Positions 1 through 5,521 of a stretch of 10,148 bases of DNA are shown here, one piece after another. The DNA comes from Thermoplasmata archaeon. GTDB taxonomy: Archaea > Thermoplasmatota > Thermoplasmata > Halarchaeoplasmatales > Halarchaeoplasmataceae. Both the position numbers and the translations under genes were made by a program. The DNA lies in contig JAFDTZ010000082.1 of NCBI GenBank assembly GCA_019594305.1, positions 1-10,148 of the forward strand, read 5' to 3'. Below the pieces are notes generated by a model that ran no database searches, had not been told where the DNA came from, and saw nothing but the letters and a program-made list of their open reading frames with translations. The first letter of the stretch is position 1; each line of letters opens with the position of its first letter.

Positions 1-72
1 AGCCACCGGAGGGATTTGAACCCCCGACCTGCTGGTTACAAACCAGCCGCTCTACCGCTAAGCTACGATGGC
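1..72 (-). tRNA. tRNA-Thr (anticodon UGU)
   Basis: On the minus strand this folds as a complete cloverleaf. The acceptor arm is GCCATCG paired with CGGTGGC, with one G-T pair. The anticodon stem GCTGG/CCAGC encloses the loop TTTGTAA, giving anticodon TGT, which reads ACA threonine codons. The T arm is GGGGG/CCCTC around TTCAAAT. The discriminator base is T at position 1, the very edge of the window, so whether CCA is encoded cannot be seen. There is no intron in the anticodon loop. A U73 discriminator is compatible with archaeal tRNA-Thr. The upstream side is unusual: the first 12 bases are duplicated 66 bases away (see the repeat entry). Confidence 0.96.
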
Positions 73-103
73 GAGTGGAACGAGACTTCGTAGCTTCTTG
101 GAA

Positions 104-142
104 TCCACCGTTGTGAATTGTGAGTGAGCTACGATGGCGAGT
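104..142 (-). repeat. Partial copy of the tRNA-Thr 5' end (possible tRNA relic)
   Basis: Bases 127-142 repeat 61-76 exactly (16 bases). They carry the first 12 bases of tRNA-Thr and the 4 bases just upstream of it. Further along the minus strand, 104-110 reads CGGTGGA, nearly the tRNA's 3' acceptor half CGGTGGC. The unit 104-138 therefore has both acceptor-stem halves (6 of 7 pairs possible) with the cloverleaf body replaced by about 20 unrelated bases. It looks like a collapsed second tRNA gene or a slip duplication. Bases 88-96 additionally carry the reverse complement of tRNA positions 5-13. No tRNA function is possible for this copy. Confidence 0.7.
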
Positions 143-158
143 ATATGTATATAGCAAT
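143..158 (-). promoter_or_regulatory. Candidate TATA promoter for tRNA-Thr
   Basis: The minus strand reads GCTATATACATATAC immediately upstream of the duplicated tRNA 5' end. Placing initiation about 26 bases downstream of the box puts the start near 124, giving an unusually long leader of about 50 bases before the mature tRNA. No AT-rich box is seen at the usual distance, 30-40 bases upstream of position 72. Initiation site and leader are inferred. Confidence 0.5.
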
Positions 159-186
159 CATACAAGCTATTGAAATACTTCGCAGT

Positions 187-214
187 CAAAAGGAAGGATG
201 AAAATAAACCTTCC
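187..214 (-). terminator. Hairpin plus T-run downstream of rubrerythrin
   Basis: On the minus strand, about 15 bases after the rubrerythrin stop, GGAAGG and CCTTCC can form a 6-bp stem with an 11-base loop, followed by TTTTGACTG. The short T tract would suit archaeal termination; a hairpin is not strictly needed in archaea. Confidence 0.45.
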
Positions 215-228
215 GCTAAGGGGTAAGC

Positions 229-762
229 TTACTCTTCTAGTTCTTCCAACTCTTGCTGATGGAGTTCAAGATGATCTGTTTCTATATCAACGATAGCTTC
301 AAAGAACTCTTTAACCCTAGGTTCAACCGCCTCTTCAGCGAATTTGCGATAATGGTTTATCGCCCGTGTTTCCCGCTTTTGAGCGTCCTCAAGGTTCTCT
401 AACAGCTGATAGGCACATTCTTCCGAATTCTTATTGATACTTGGTTCGTCGATATCGAGGAACATGCATATCGATTCTGCGTGCTCTGCCTCTACCTTGG
501 CGAGCCTCTTGAACATTCCCTGTCTTTTAACATCCTCGGCTCTCTTTGCAGCACAGAAATAAAATGTCGCATTGTCAACCTCAAGTTTCAAAGCCGCTTC
601 GAAGTTCTCTCTCGATTTTTCAGATAATTCAACCTCTGGGTACTCATACTCTTCTCCGGGCTTTAGAAATTGTTTGTCAGCCCCGCAGTACGGGCAGTCT
701 GACGGTGGTTCTTCGCCAAGGTACGTCTCGCCACATATCCAACATCTGTATACGTTTAACAT
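229..762 (-). CDS. Rubrerythrin with N-terminal rubredoxin domain
   Basis: A 177-residue cytoplasmic non-haem iron protein of the reverse-rubrerythrin arrangement. Residues 1-35 are a rubredoxin-like module with cysteine pairs C7-x2-C10 and C23-x2-C26. Residues 50-177 are a ferritin-like four-helix bundle. The expected di-iron ligands are visible as E61, E91-x2-H94, E131 and E161-x2-H164. Family members reduce hydrogen peroxide, the rubredoxin iron passing electrons to the di-iron centre, and are typical of anaerobes. The start is supported by GGTGA six bases upstream of ATG and by a TATA box that would give a leader of about 13 bases. It is divergent from the RHH/ftsZ pair and appears monocistronic. 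The exact physiological donor is not shown by the sequence. Confidence 0.93.
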   Translation of the reverse strand: MLNVYRCWICGETYLGEEPPSDCPYCGADKQFLKPGEEYEYPEVELSEKSRENFEAALKLEVDNATFYFCAAKRAEDVKRQGMFKRLAKVEAEHAESICMFLDIDEPSINKNSEECAYQLLENLEDAQKRETRAINHYRKFAEEAVEPRVKEFFEAIVDIETDHLELHQQELEELEE

Positions 763-795
763 ATGATTTCACCGTTAGATGATTCATACTAACGT

Positions 796-806
796 GGTAT
801 ATAAAG
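796..806 (-). promoter_or_regulatory. TATA box for rubrerythrin
   Basis: The minus strand reads CTTTATATACC, centred near 801. Initiation about 26 bases downstream would fall near 775 and leave a short leader containing the GGTGA ribosome binding site. Confidence 0.65.
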
Positions 807-841
807 TTGTTTGAAAACATGGAAATATACAATCGAAAGAG

Positions 842-856
842 TTATGTATGACATAA
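842..856. promoter_or_regulatory. Palindrome TTATGT-N3-ACATAA, candidate regulator site
   Basis: A perfect 6-bp dyad with a 3-base spacer in the rubrerythrin/RHH intergenic region. Bases 846-857 match 10 of 12 positions of the motif found at 1424-1435 and, inverted, at 947-958. Such dyads arise by chance in 10 kb, so the support comes from sharing sequence with the other two sites. It may be an operator for the adjacent ribbon-helix-helix protein. Confidence 0.35.
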
Positions 857-921
857 AACATATTGGGTGACAAAAGAATATCTATTCCTTATTAAAAAGG
901 CGGATGGGAAGGGATAGAAAA

Positions 922-930
922 CTTTAAATA
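922..930 (+). promoter_or_regulatory. TATA box for the RHH/ftsZ unit
   Basis: CTTTAAATA is preceded by the purine-rich stretch GATAGAAAA, as expected of a BRE. The predicted start is near 952, giving a leader of about 65 bases to the RHH start codon. A second AT-rich stretch (933-943) makes the exact box uncertain. Confidence 0.55.
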
Positions 931-946
931 ATGTATAATATATGTA

Positions 947-958
947 CTTATGTCCTAC
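947..958 (+). promoter_or_regulatory. Candidate operator at the RHH transcription start
   Basis: CTTATGTCCTAC is the exact reverse complement of 1424-1435, in front of ftsZ. It is centred about 26 bases after the TATA box, so it would cover the predicted initiation site, where a bound repressor would block transcription. Function is inferred from position and repetition. Confidence 0.4.
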
Positions 959-1017
959 CTACTAGCTAAATTCGGAATACGATTGTAATACACACAAATA
1001 AGAACGGTGCGAGTAAA

Positions 1018-1410
1018 ATGGAAAGCAAAATCTCCCTAAGGGTGTCTGACGAAGACCTCGAAATCATAGACTCATTCATTGGAAGGCATGATTTCAGTAA
1101 CAGATCAGAGTTCATAAGGGAGGCTGCATTAGAATACATTAGCCGTCACAGTATAAGAAAAGGTGAACGCGAAATACCCGCAAGAATACATTTACCCAAG
1201 CGGTTTAAACACTCTATCCACTACCTAATCTCTCTTGACTATTTTGACAGCTGGGAGCATGCCTTACAAGAACTTGTAAAGAAAGGCTTGCTCACCATTA
1301 ATGCCGAAGAAGTTGAGAGTAAATTAAGATTATACGGTGAGATTGGTGGACGAGTGGAAAGTATCATAGAACTCGATAAAGAAAGGAACCGCAAATATCT
1401 GCGGAGATAA
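1018..1410 (+). CDS. Ribbon-helix-helix regulator next to ftsZ (tandem RHH)
   Basis: A 130-residue DNA-binding protein. Residues 4-43 are a clear ribbon-helix-helix unit: the strand KISLRV, then two helices split by the turn at residues 24-28, with the SEFIREA second helix. Residues 55-92 repeat the same pattern (strand ARIHLP, helix FKHSIHYLI, turn, then SWEHALQELVKKGL), so one chain may supply both halves of the normally dimeric fold. Residues 93-130 look helical and charged. An ATG with GGTG about nine bases upstream supports the start. ftsZ follows after 75 bases. In haloarchaea the RHH proteins CdrS and CdrL are linked to ftsZ and control cell-division genes; this gene sits in a comparable place, but equivalence is inference. 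It is not NikR: the visible residues show no nickel-binding domain. Confidence 0.82.
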   Translation: MESKISLRVSDEDLEIIDSFIGRHDFSNRSEFIREAALEYISRHSIRKGEREIPARIHLPKRFKHSIHYLISLDYFDSWEHALQELVKKGLLTINAEEVESKLRLYGEIGGRVESIIELDKERNRKYLRR

Positions 1411-1435
1411 ATATCGTTGAACCGTAGGACATAAG
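1407..1435 (+). promoter_or_regulatory. Candidate ftsZ promoter with operator motif
   Basis: ATAAATAT at 1407-1414 overlaps the RHH stop codon and resembles a TATA box. GTAGGACATAAG at 1424-1435 is the inverted copy of the motif upstream of the RHH gene and would lie just before or over the predicted start near 1436. The palindrome AGGGCCCT and two tandem copies of GCCCTAA follow at 1434-1450. ftsZ could be transcribed both with the RHH gene and from here. Confidence 0.35.
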
Positions 1436-1485
1436 GGCCCTAAGCCCTAAAAAGATAGCAAACGAAGTTCGGAGAACAAGGTATA

Positions 1486-2337
1486 ATGACCGAAGAGAAC
1501 CCAAAATCCCCAAATACCACAAAACATGGAATGGAAGGCGCCGTTGAAGAGATTCTCGAAGCACTGCTTTATCATAGAAAGATTTTCATCGTCGGCGCAG
1601 GCGGATGTGGATGCAATATAGTTGAGTACATAACAAAGCAGAATATGGATAACGTAAAGACCATAGGGATAAACACAGACAAAAGTGTGCTCGGTGATCT
1701 TGACGTAGACCGTCAGATGCTTATAGGGAAAGGATTAACTCATGGATTAGGAGCTATGGGTAATCCAACTCTAGGTAAAAGAGCAGCAGAGTTGAGTGAA
1801 GAACAGATACTGAAGGCCGTTGAAAAGGCAGACATAGTCTTGATAGCAGCCGGTCTCGGTGGCGGTACTGGTTCTGGAGCCTCGAAAGTAATAGCGGACT
1901 TAGCAAAAAGAAATGGTAAACTTGTAGTTTCTTTTGCAGTCATGCCATTTTCCGTAGAAGGTGATAGAATCGTCAAGGCAAGGGAACATTTGAAAGAATT
2001 ATCCCTTAACAGCAACGCTACGGTCGTATTTGAAAACGACAATATATCTAAAATGCATGGCGACAAAAGTCCGCAAGAAGCCATGGAACTGCCTGCTAGA
2101 TTGCTCAACCAACTGGTGAAACGTCTAAAACTCGATTATGTATCTGAGTTTTTTAATCAATGTGGCGTGGATATAGAAAACGAAACTGAAACTCTTTCTG
2201 AATTAAAAAAGGAGGCACAAGAGGTCAACAGAGTTGTAGAACCACCTATACTACAAGCTCTAGAAAGTAGACAAGAAGTGTTAAACGATCAATCGACACC
2301 TAGTCTTGACTTCTTCCTGGAAACCTACGCTCGGTAA
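1486..2337 (+). CDS. FtsZ-family GTPase lacking T7 loop and C-terminal domain
   Basis: A 283-residue tubulin/FtsZ-fold protein. The nucleotide-binding half is well preserved: GAGGCGCNIV (37-46), the INTD strand end (62-65), the signature GGGTGSG (125-131), MPFSVEGDR (153-161, matching the FtsZ PF-x-x-EG-x-R motif) and END (183-185). Helix H7 can be followed to about residue 217. The GxxNxDxxD T7 loop, which in FtsZ completes the GTPase site of the neighbouring subunit, is not visible, nor is the following C-terminal domain. Instead about 65 acidic, polar residues end the protein. Typical FtsZ is about 350-400 residues. I find no frameshifted remainder downstream. It is probably a GTP-binding FtsZ paralogue acting at the membrane or division site, with or without polymerisation. 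AAGGT precedes the ATG. The RHH gene upstream is the likely regulator. Confidence 0.85.
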   Translation: MTEENPKSPNTTKHGMEGAVEEILEALLYHRKIFIVGAGGCGCNIVEYITKQNMDNVKTIGINTDKSVLGDLDVDRQMLIGKGLTHGLGAMGNPTLGKRAAELSEEQILKAVEKADIVLIAAGLGGGTGSGASKVIADLAKRNGKLVVSFAVMPFSVEGDRIVKAREHLKELSLNSNATVVFENDNISKMHGDKSPQEAMELPARLLNQLVKRLKLDYVSEFFNQCGVDIENETETLSELKKEAQEVNRVVEPPILQALESRQEVLNDQSTPSLDFFLETYAR

Positions 2338-2348
2338 CCTCTTCCCTC

Positions 2349-2362
2349 TTTATTTTTTTTAT
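2349..2362 (+). terminator. T-rich terminator after ftsZ
   Basis: TTTATTTTTTTTATT begins 12 bases after the ftsZ stop, in the short gap before the convergent QueF gene. A run of this kind is typical of archaeal termination. The opposite strand is A-rich here and offers no equivalent signal for the QueF gene. Confidence 0.6.
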
Positions 2363-2369
2363 TCCGAAT

Positions 2370-2726
2370 CTATCTCTCATTTTTTTGATATTCCACTTTA
2401 ACAACGGTCTTTATTCCACCCCTTATGTTCCAATCTCCAACCACCTTAATGTATCTTGGTTTCAGCACTTTCAGAAGATCTTCTAATATACGATTGGTAG
2501 CTTCTTCGTGATATATCTCTTCATTTCTGTATCGTCCTAGGTAATATTTGAGTGATTTCAACTCTATGAGTTTTTTATGAGGAGCGTAAGTAATAGTGAT
2601 TGTAGCAAAGTCCGGCTGATCTCGTTTATCAGGACAGAGGCATGTGAATTCGGGAGCGGTTATCTCAACCTCATAATCTCTCTTATTATTTTCGTTTGGG
2701 ATGGTCTCCAAGATCTCTATATCCAT
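2370..2726 (-). CDS. QueF-family preQ0 enzyme (QueF or archaeosine QueF-like)
   Basis: A 118-residue single-domain T-fold protein. FTCLCP at 27-32 holds the catalytic cysteine (C31), which forms a thioimide with the nitrile of preQ0; QPDFA at 37-41 holds the acidic partner D39; H73-E74 match the substrate-recognition pair of QueF. ELKSLKYY at 55-62 fits the QueF family motif linked to NADPH use. In archaea, relatives called QueF-like turn preQ0 in tRNA into archaeosine instead of reducing free preQ0. Short length and archaeal context favour archaeosine formation, but the intact ELKSLKYY motif leaves nitrile reductase activity open. The spacing between C31 and D39 is one residue longer than in common QueF. 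GTGAT five bases before ATG and a nearby TATA box support the start. Confidence 0.88.
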   Translation of the reverse strand: MDIEILETIPNENNKRDYEVEITAPEFTCLCPDKRDQPDFATITITYAPHKKLIELKSLKYYLGRYRNEEIYHEEATNRILEDLLKVLKPRYIKVVGDWNIRGGIKTVVKVEYQKNER

Positions 2727-2756
2727 AATATATCACTCTATTAGAGAACCACGTGA

Positions 2757-2767
2757 GAATATAAAAG
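2757..2767 (-). promoter_or_regulatory. TATA box for the QueF-family gene
   Basis: The minus strand reads CTTTTATATTC. Initiation is predicted near 2737, giving a leader of about ten bases that contains the GTGAT ribosome binding site. Confidence 0.6.
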
Positions 2768-2796
2768 TTCTTACCTCTCTAATGATGTTAGGTTGT

Positions 2797-2808
2797 AAAA
2801 TATATATA
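2797..2808 (+). promoter_or_regulatory. TATA box for the carbamate kinase operon
   Basis: AAAATATATATA, about 30 bases away from the divergent QueF box. Initiation is predicted near 2829, leaving a leader of about 25 bases that includes GAGGT at 2842-2846. Confidence 0.65.
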
Positions 2809-2853
2809 GGGGTAGTACATAACCCCTCTCCCACTCCATATGAGGTTCATTAT

Positions 2854-3798
2854 ATGAAAACAGCATTGGTGGCATTAGGGGGTAATTCTCTCCTGCGACC
2901 CGGCGATAAAGGTACTGCCGAAGAACAGTACGCACATATGCGCTCGACCTGTAACATATTATGCGATATGATAGGTGATGGATATGAGCTCGTTTTAACC
3001 CACGGTAACGGCCCTCAAGTGGGTAACATATTGATTCAGAATGAACTGGCTTCACAAGCGGTTCCGTCGATGCCTCTGGATATATGCGTTGCTCAATCAC
3101 AGGGCCTCATAGGCTATATGTTTCAACAAGTACTCTCTAACGAATTGAAGAAAAGAGGCATAAAAAGGCAAATTTTTAGTATAGTTACTCAGGTGTTAGT
3201 AGATCAGGAAGATCCTGCTTTTGACAATCCAACAAAGTTTATCGGACCGTATTACTCAAAATCCAAGATAGATGAGTTTAAAAATAAGATGGGATGGGTT
3301 ATGAAGGAAACGGACAATGGTATGTACAGACGTGTTGTTCCCTCCCCTAAGCCCAAAAGGATAATCGAATCACCTATCATAAAAGAATTAGTATTTAGTG
3401 GTGAAGAAGGCTACATAATAATCGCCGCGGGTGGCGGTGGAATTCCGGTCATAGAAAAGGAAGGAAGTTACGTAGGTGTGGATGGAGTTATAGATAAGGA
3501 CCTAGCCAGCGCTGTACTAGCCACCAACATAAAAGAAAACTTCTTCATAATGTTAACCAGGGTGGATCAAGTAAGCCTTAATTTCGGTCAACCCGACCAG
3601 AAGAACATCGATTCCATAACAGTAAAAGAGGCACTTAATTATTTGGAAGAGGGACATTTTCCACCAGGTAGTATGGGCCCTAAGATAAAAGCCTCATTGC
3701 ATTTTCTCAAAAGAGGGGGAAAGAAGGTACTGATAACCTCTTCTGAAAAGCTTTCTAGTGCTCTGGAGGGTGAAAATGGAACCTACATTCACCCATAA
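2854..3798 (+). CDS. arcC: Carbamate kinase
   Basis: A 314-residue cytoplasmic kinase that interconverts carbamoyl phosphate plus ADP with carbamate plus ATP. Length and motifs are those of the family: ALGGNSLL (7-14), THGNGPQVG (49-57), AAGGGGIPV (191-199), VDGVIDKDLAS (209-219, with the nucleotide-site lysine K215) and FPPGSMGPKI (269-278). The frame is open much further upstream, but the family begins with the hydrophobic first strand MKTALVALGG, and this ATG has GAGGT seven bases upstream and a TATA box about 50 bases upstream. The 3' end overlaps an aminotransferase by 23 bases, so the two are translationally coupled. No arginine deiminase or ornithine carbamoyltransferase lies in the window. 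The enzyme could make ATP from carbamoyl phosphate or supply carbamoyl phosphate. Confidence 0.96.
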   Translation: MKTALVALGGNSLLRPGDKGTAEEQYAHMRSTCNILCDMIGDGYELVLTHGNGPQVGNILIQNELASQAVPSMPLDICVAQSQGLIGYMFQQVLSNELKKRGIKRQIFSIVTQVLVDQEDPAFDNPTKFIGPYYSKSKIDEFKNKMGWVMKETDNGMYRRVVPSPKPKRIIESPIIKELVFSGEEGYIIIAAGGGGIPVIEKEGSYVGVDGVIDKDLASAVLATNIKENFFIMLTRVDQVSLNFGQPDQKNIDSITVKEALNYLEEGHFPPGSMGPKIKASLHFLKRGGKKVLITSSEKLSSALEGENGTYIHP

Positions 3799-4942
3799 TA
3801 AAATGAATAGAATAAAAAGTATTTCAGAATCGGTGATACGCGAGATGACCAGAAAGGCCGAGATGTATGAAGCCGTTAACCTTTCTCAAGGTTATCCGGG
3901 GTATCACACACCAAAGAGATTATTAGCGGCTGCGATAAATGCTCTAGATAATGATCACAACCAATATTCCATCACCTGGGGTCTTGAGGAACTGCGGGTG
4001 GGTATCTCAGAAAAGCTAGATAAGTTCAATCGCCTTGATTACGACCCGGAAAAGGAAGTTACTGTTACGTGCGGTACCAGCGAGGCCCTCATGTCATCGA
4101 TACTGGCACATGTTGACCCCGGAGATGAAGTCCTTTTATTCCAGCCCTTTTACGAAAACTACGTTCCTGCAGTTTGTATCGCATCCGGTAAACCTGTTTT
4201 TACAGGTATAAACAGTGATATGAAAATAGATAAAGAAGAGATCAAAACGAAGATAAATCGTAACACAAAGGCCATCGTTTTAAACACGCCTCACAACCCG
4301 ACAGGTAAGGTATTTAGCTACGATGAGTTAAAATTCATACGTGATCTTTGTGTTGACAACGACATTCTTGTTATAACCGATGAGATATACGAAAGGATAG
4401 TTTTCAACGGCAAACATATATCCTTGGCATCCTTAGAAGGTATGAGGGAGAAAACCATCACCATAGGTGGATTTTCCAAAACCTACTCGGTAACGGGATG
4501 GAGGGTAGGATATGCGGCAGCACCTATCGAATTGATGGATGAGATACGTAAAGTTCACGATTATACGACAGTGTGTGCGCCTACGCCCTTTCAGAAAGCT
4601 TTATGCGAGGCTTTCAAAGTACCGGCACAATATTACAAACGTATGCTTGAGTACTATAAAGGTGCAAGAGATCACCTGTATAGCTCGTTAAAAAGCTTAG
4701 GATTCGAACCATTCTATCCCCACGGTGCATACTACATTATGGCCGATATCGATAATTTCGGTATGAACGACATTGATTTTGCAAATCACCTGGTCAAAGA
4801 TATCGGTGTAGCAGTGGTTCCCGGTACCAGTTTTTACGATAGCGGAGGAGATGATCTTGTTAGATTTTGTTTCTCGCAGCCACGTGATGATTTGGAAGAG
4901 GCGGTGAGTAGGATGAAAAGGCTAAGAACGTTCTCTCAATAG
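3776..4942 (+). CDS. PLP-dependent class I/II aminotransferase
   Basis: A 388-residue fold-type I aminotransferase. NLSQGYPGYHTP (35-46) resembles the kynurenine/glutamine transaminase and aromatic or alanine aminotransferase branch. Also visible are CGTSEAL (99-105), the TPHNPTG motif with PLP-contacting N174, D202 and Y205, GGFSKTYSVTGWRVGY (231-246) carrying the Schiff-base lysine K235, and R363, which binds the substrate carboxylate. The start chosen is the ATG at 3776, because GGAGGGTGA, an almost perfect ribosome binding site, ends three bases before it. A GTG at 3758 is in frame but lacks such a site. Overlap with carbamate kinase suggests joint expression in amino-acid nitrogen metabolism. 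Substrate cannot be assigned: aspartate, alanine, aromatic and glutamine activities all remain possible. Confidence 0.93.
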   Translation: MEPTFTHNKMNRIKSISESVIREMTRKAEMYEAVNLSQGYPGYHTPKRLLAAAINALDNDHNQYSITWGLEELRVGISEKLDKFNRLDYDPEKEVTVTCGTSEALMSSILAHVDPGDEVLLFQPFYENYVPAVCIASGKPVFTGINSDMKIDKEEIKTKINRNTKAIVLNTPHNPTGKVFSYDELKFIRDLCVDNDILVITDEIYERIVFNGKHISLASLEGMREKTITIGGFSKTYSVTGWRVGYAAAPIELMDEIRKVHDYTTVCAPTPFQKALCEAFKVPAQYYKRMLEYYKGARDHLYSSLKSLGFEPFYPHGAYYIMADIDNFGMNDIDFANHLVKDIGVAVVPGTSFYDSGGDDLVRFCFSQPRDDLEEAVSRMKRLRTFSQ

Positions 4943-5443
4943 TTCCCCGGGCACACGAAACTCTCCGCCCCAGTAAAGGACAAGTTCTTGACGGTCCAAT
5001 TCTTCAAGTACGAAAGAGTGTACGACTTCACCTATAAACCATACGTGGTCACCGATTGTGATCTCCTCCATAACTTTACATTCCATCGTTACGGGACATT
5101 CCTTAACACCATATGTATCGATCTCCTGACTCTTCTGGAAAGATAAACCGGTTTTTTCGAACTTGTCCGTATCTCTACCTGATAAAGTACCGCATGTCAT
5201 GACGGCACCCAGCTGGTCCGCCATAGGTATATTGATAGTAAATTCCGGATGGTCTTTGAGCAGTTCGAAAGAATATCGTTGGGGCGCGATCCCGATGCCG
5301 ATACAGGGCGGATCGAAGGAGAACACGTGTACCAGTGCTACGGTTATCAAGTTGGTTCGTTCCTCTTTTCCACACCCCACTAGGACCGTGGGAAAATGTG
5401 GAAACGTCCTTATACTTTTTTTCGGATCCATCTTCGTCTTCAT
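4922..5443 (-). CDS. Flavin reductase-like, FMN-binding split-barrel protein
   Basis: A 173-residue protein of the flavoredoxin / flavin reductase-like family, a soluble FMN-binding split barrel. Family features are the FPTVLVGC strand near residue 17, TNLITVA (30-36), FSFDPPCIGIGI (41-52), the TFxINIP-type strand at 69-73, TCGTLSGRDTDKF (83-95) and ECPVTMECKV (115-124) followed by GDHVWFIGEV (131-140). Family members bind FMN and either reduce flavins with NAD(P)H or act as electron-transfer flavoproteins. Partner and donor are not visible here. M1 or M5 could be the start; neither has a clear ribosome binding site. The stop lies inside the last codons of the convergent aminotransferase gene, a 21-base tail-to-tail overlap. 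Confidence 0.9.
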   Translation of the reverse strand: MKTKMDPKKSIRTFPHFPTVLVGCGKEERTNLITVALVHVFSFDPPCIGIGIAPQRYSFELLKDHPEFTINIPMADQLGAVMTCGTLSGRDTDKFEKTGLSFQKSQEIDTYGVKECPVTMECKVMEEITIGDHVWFIGEVVHSFVLEELDRQELVLYWGGEFRVPGELLRERS

Positions 5444-5482
5444 GGTATGGGTAATACGCTATCGTTTATCAATATTGTGAGT

Positions 5483-5501
5483 ACTTAAATTACTTATATA
5501 C
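5483..5501. promoter_or_regulatory. Compact bidirectional promoter, flavin reductase / hisS
   Basis: CTTAAATTACTTATATAC carries TATA-like sequence readable both ways. On the plus strand, TTATATA (centre about 5496) would place initiation at about 5522, the likely hisS start codon, and TTAAATTA (centre about 5486) would place it near 5512. On the minus strand, GTATATAAG would place initiation near 5470, 27 bases before the flavin reductase ATG. Which box serves which gene is inferred. Confidence 0.5.
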
Positions 5502-5521
5502 GCTTAGTAATGTGCCCATAC

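Noticed and set aside
61..142. Attachment site of an integrated element at tRNA-Thr
   Set aside because: The repeat copies the 5' end rather than the usual 3' end, the copies are only 66 bases apart, and no integrase or phage gene is present. Kept only as a possible scar.
820..852. Ten-codon open frame starting with ATG upstream of the RHH gene
   Set aside because: No ribosome binding site and no sign of selection; it overlaps the candidate operator palindrome.
1437..1450. Two tandem GCCCTAA copies, telomere-like, and the AGGGCCCT palindrome
   Set aside because: Only two 7-base units in an archaeal intergenic region; too short to support a repeat array or a convincing terminator.
1740..2108. 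Minus-strand open frame opposite ftsZ
   Set aside because: Low-complexity Ser/Ala/Pro-rich translation typical of the reverse of a real gene; the FtsZ motifs are on the plus strand.
2160..2340. Frameshift hiding the missing FtsZ C-terminal half
   Set aside because: I looked for a T7-like NxDxxD segment after H7 in the bases downstream and saw none before the T-rich terminator and the convergent gene.
2701..2853. Upstream extension of the carbamate kinase frame to 2701
   Set aside because: It crosses both divergent promoters and overlaps the QueF gene start. The added residues have no family counterpart, and the ATG at 2854 has a good ribosome binding site.
2771..3100. Minus-strand open frame opposite the carbamate kinase start
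   Set aside because: No recognisable family or ribosome binding site; the plus-strand frame has full carbamate kinase motifs.
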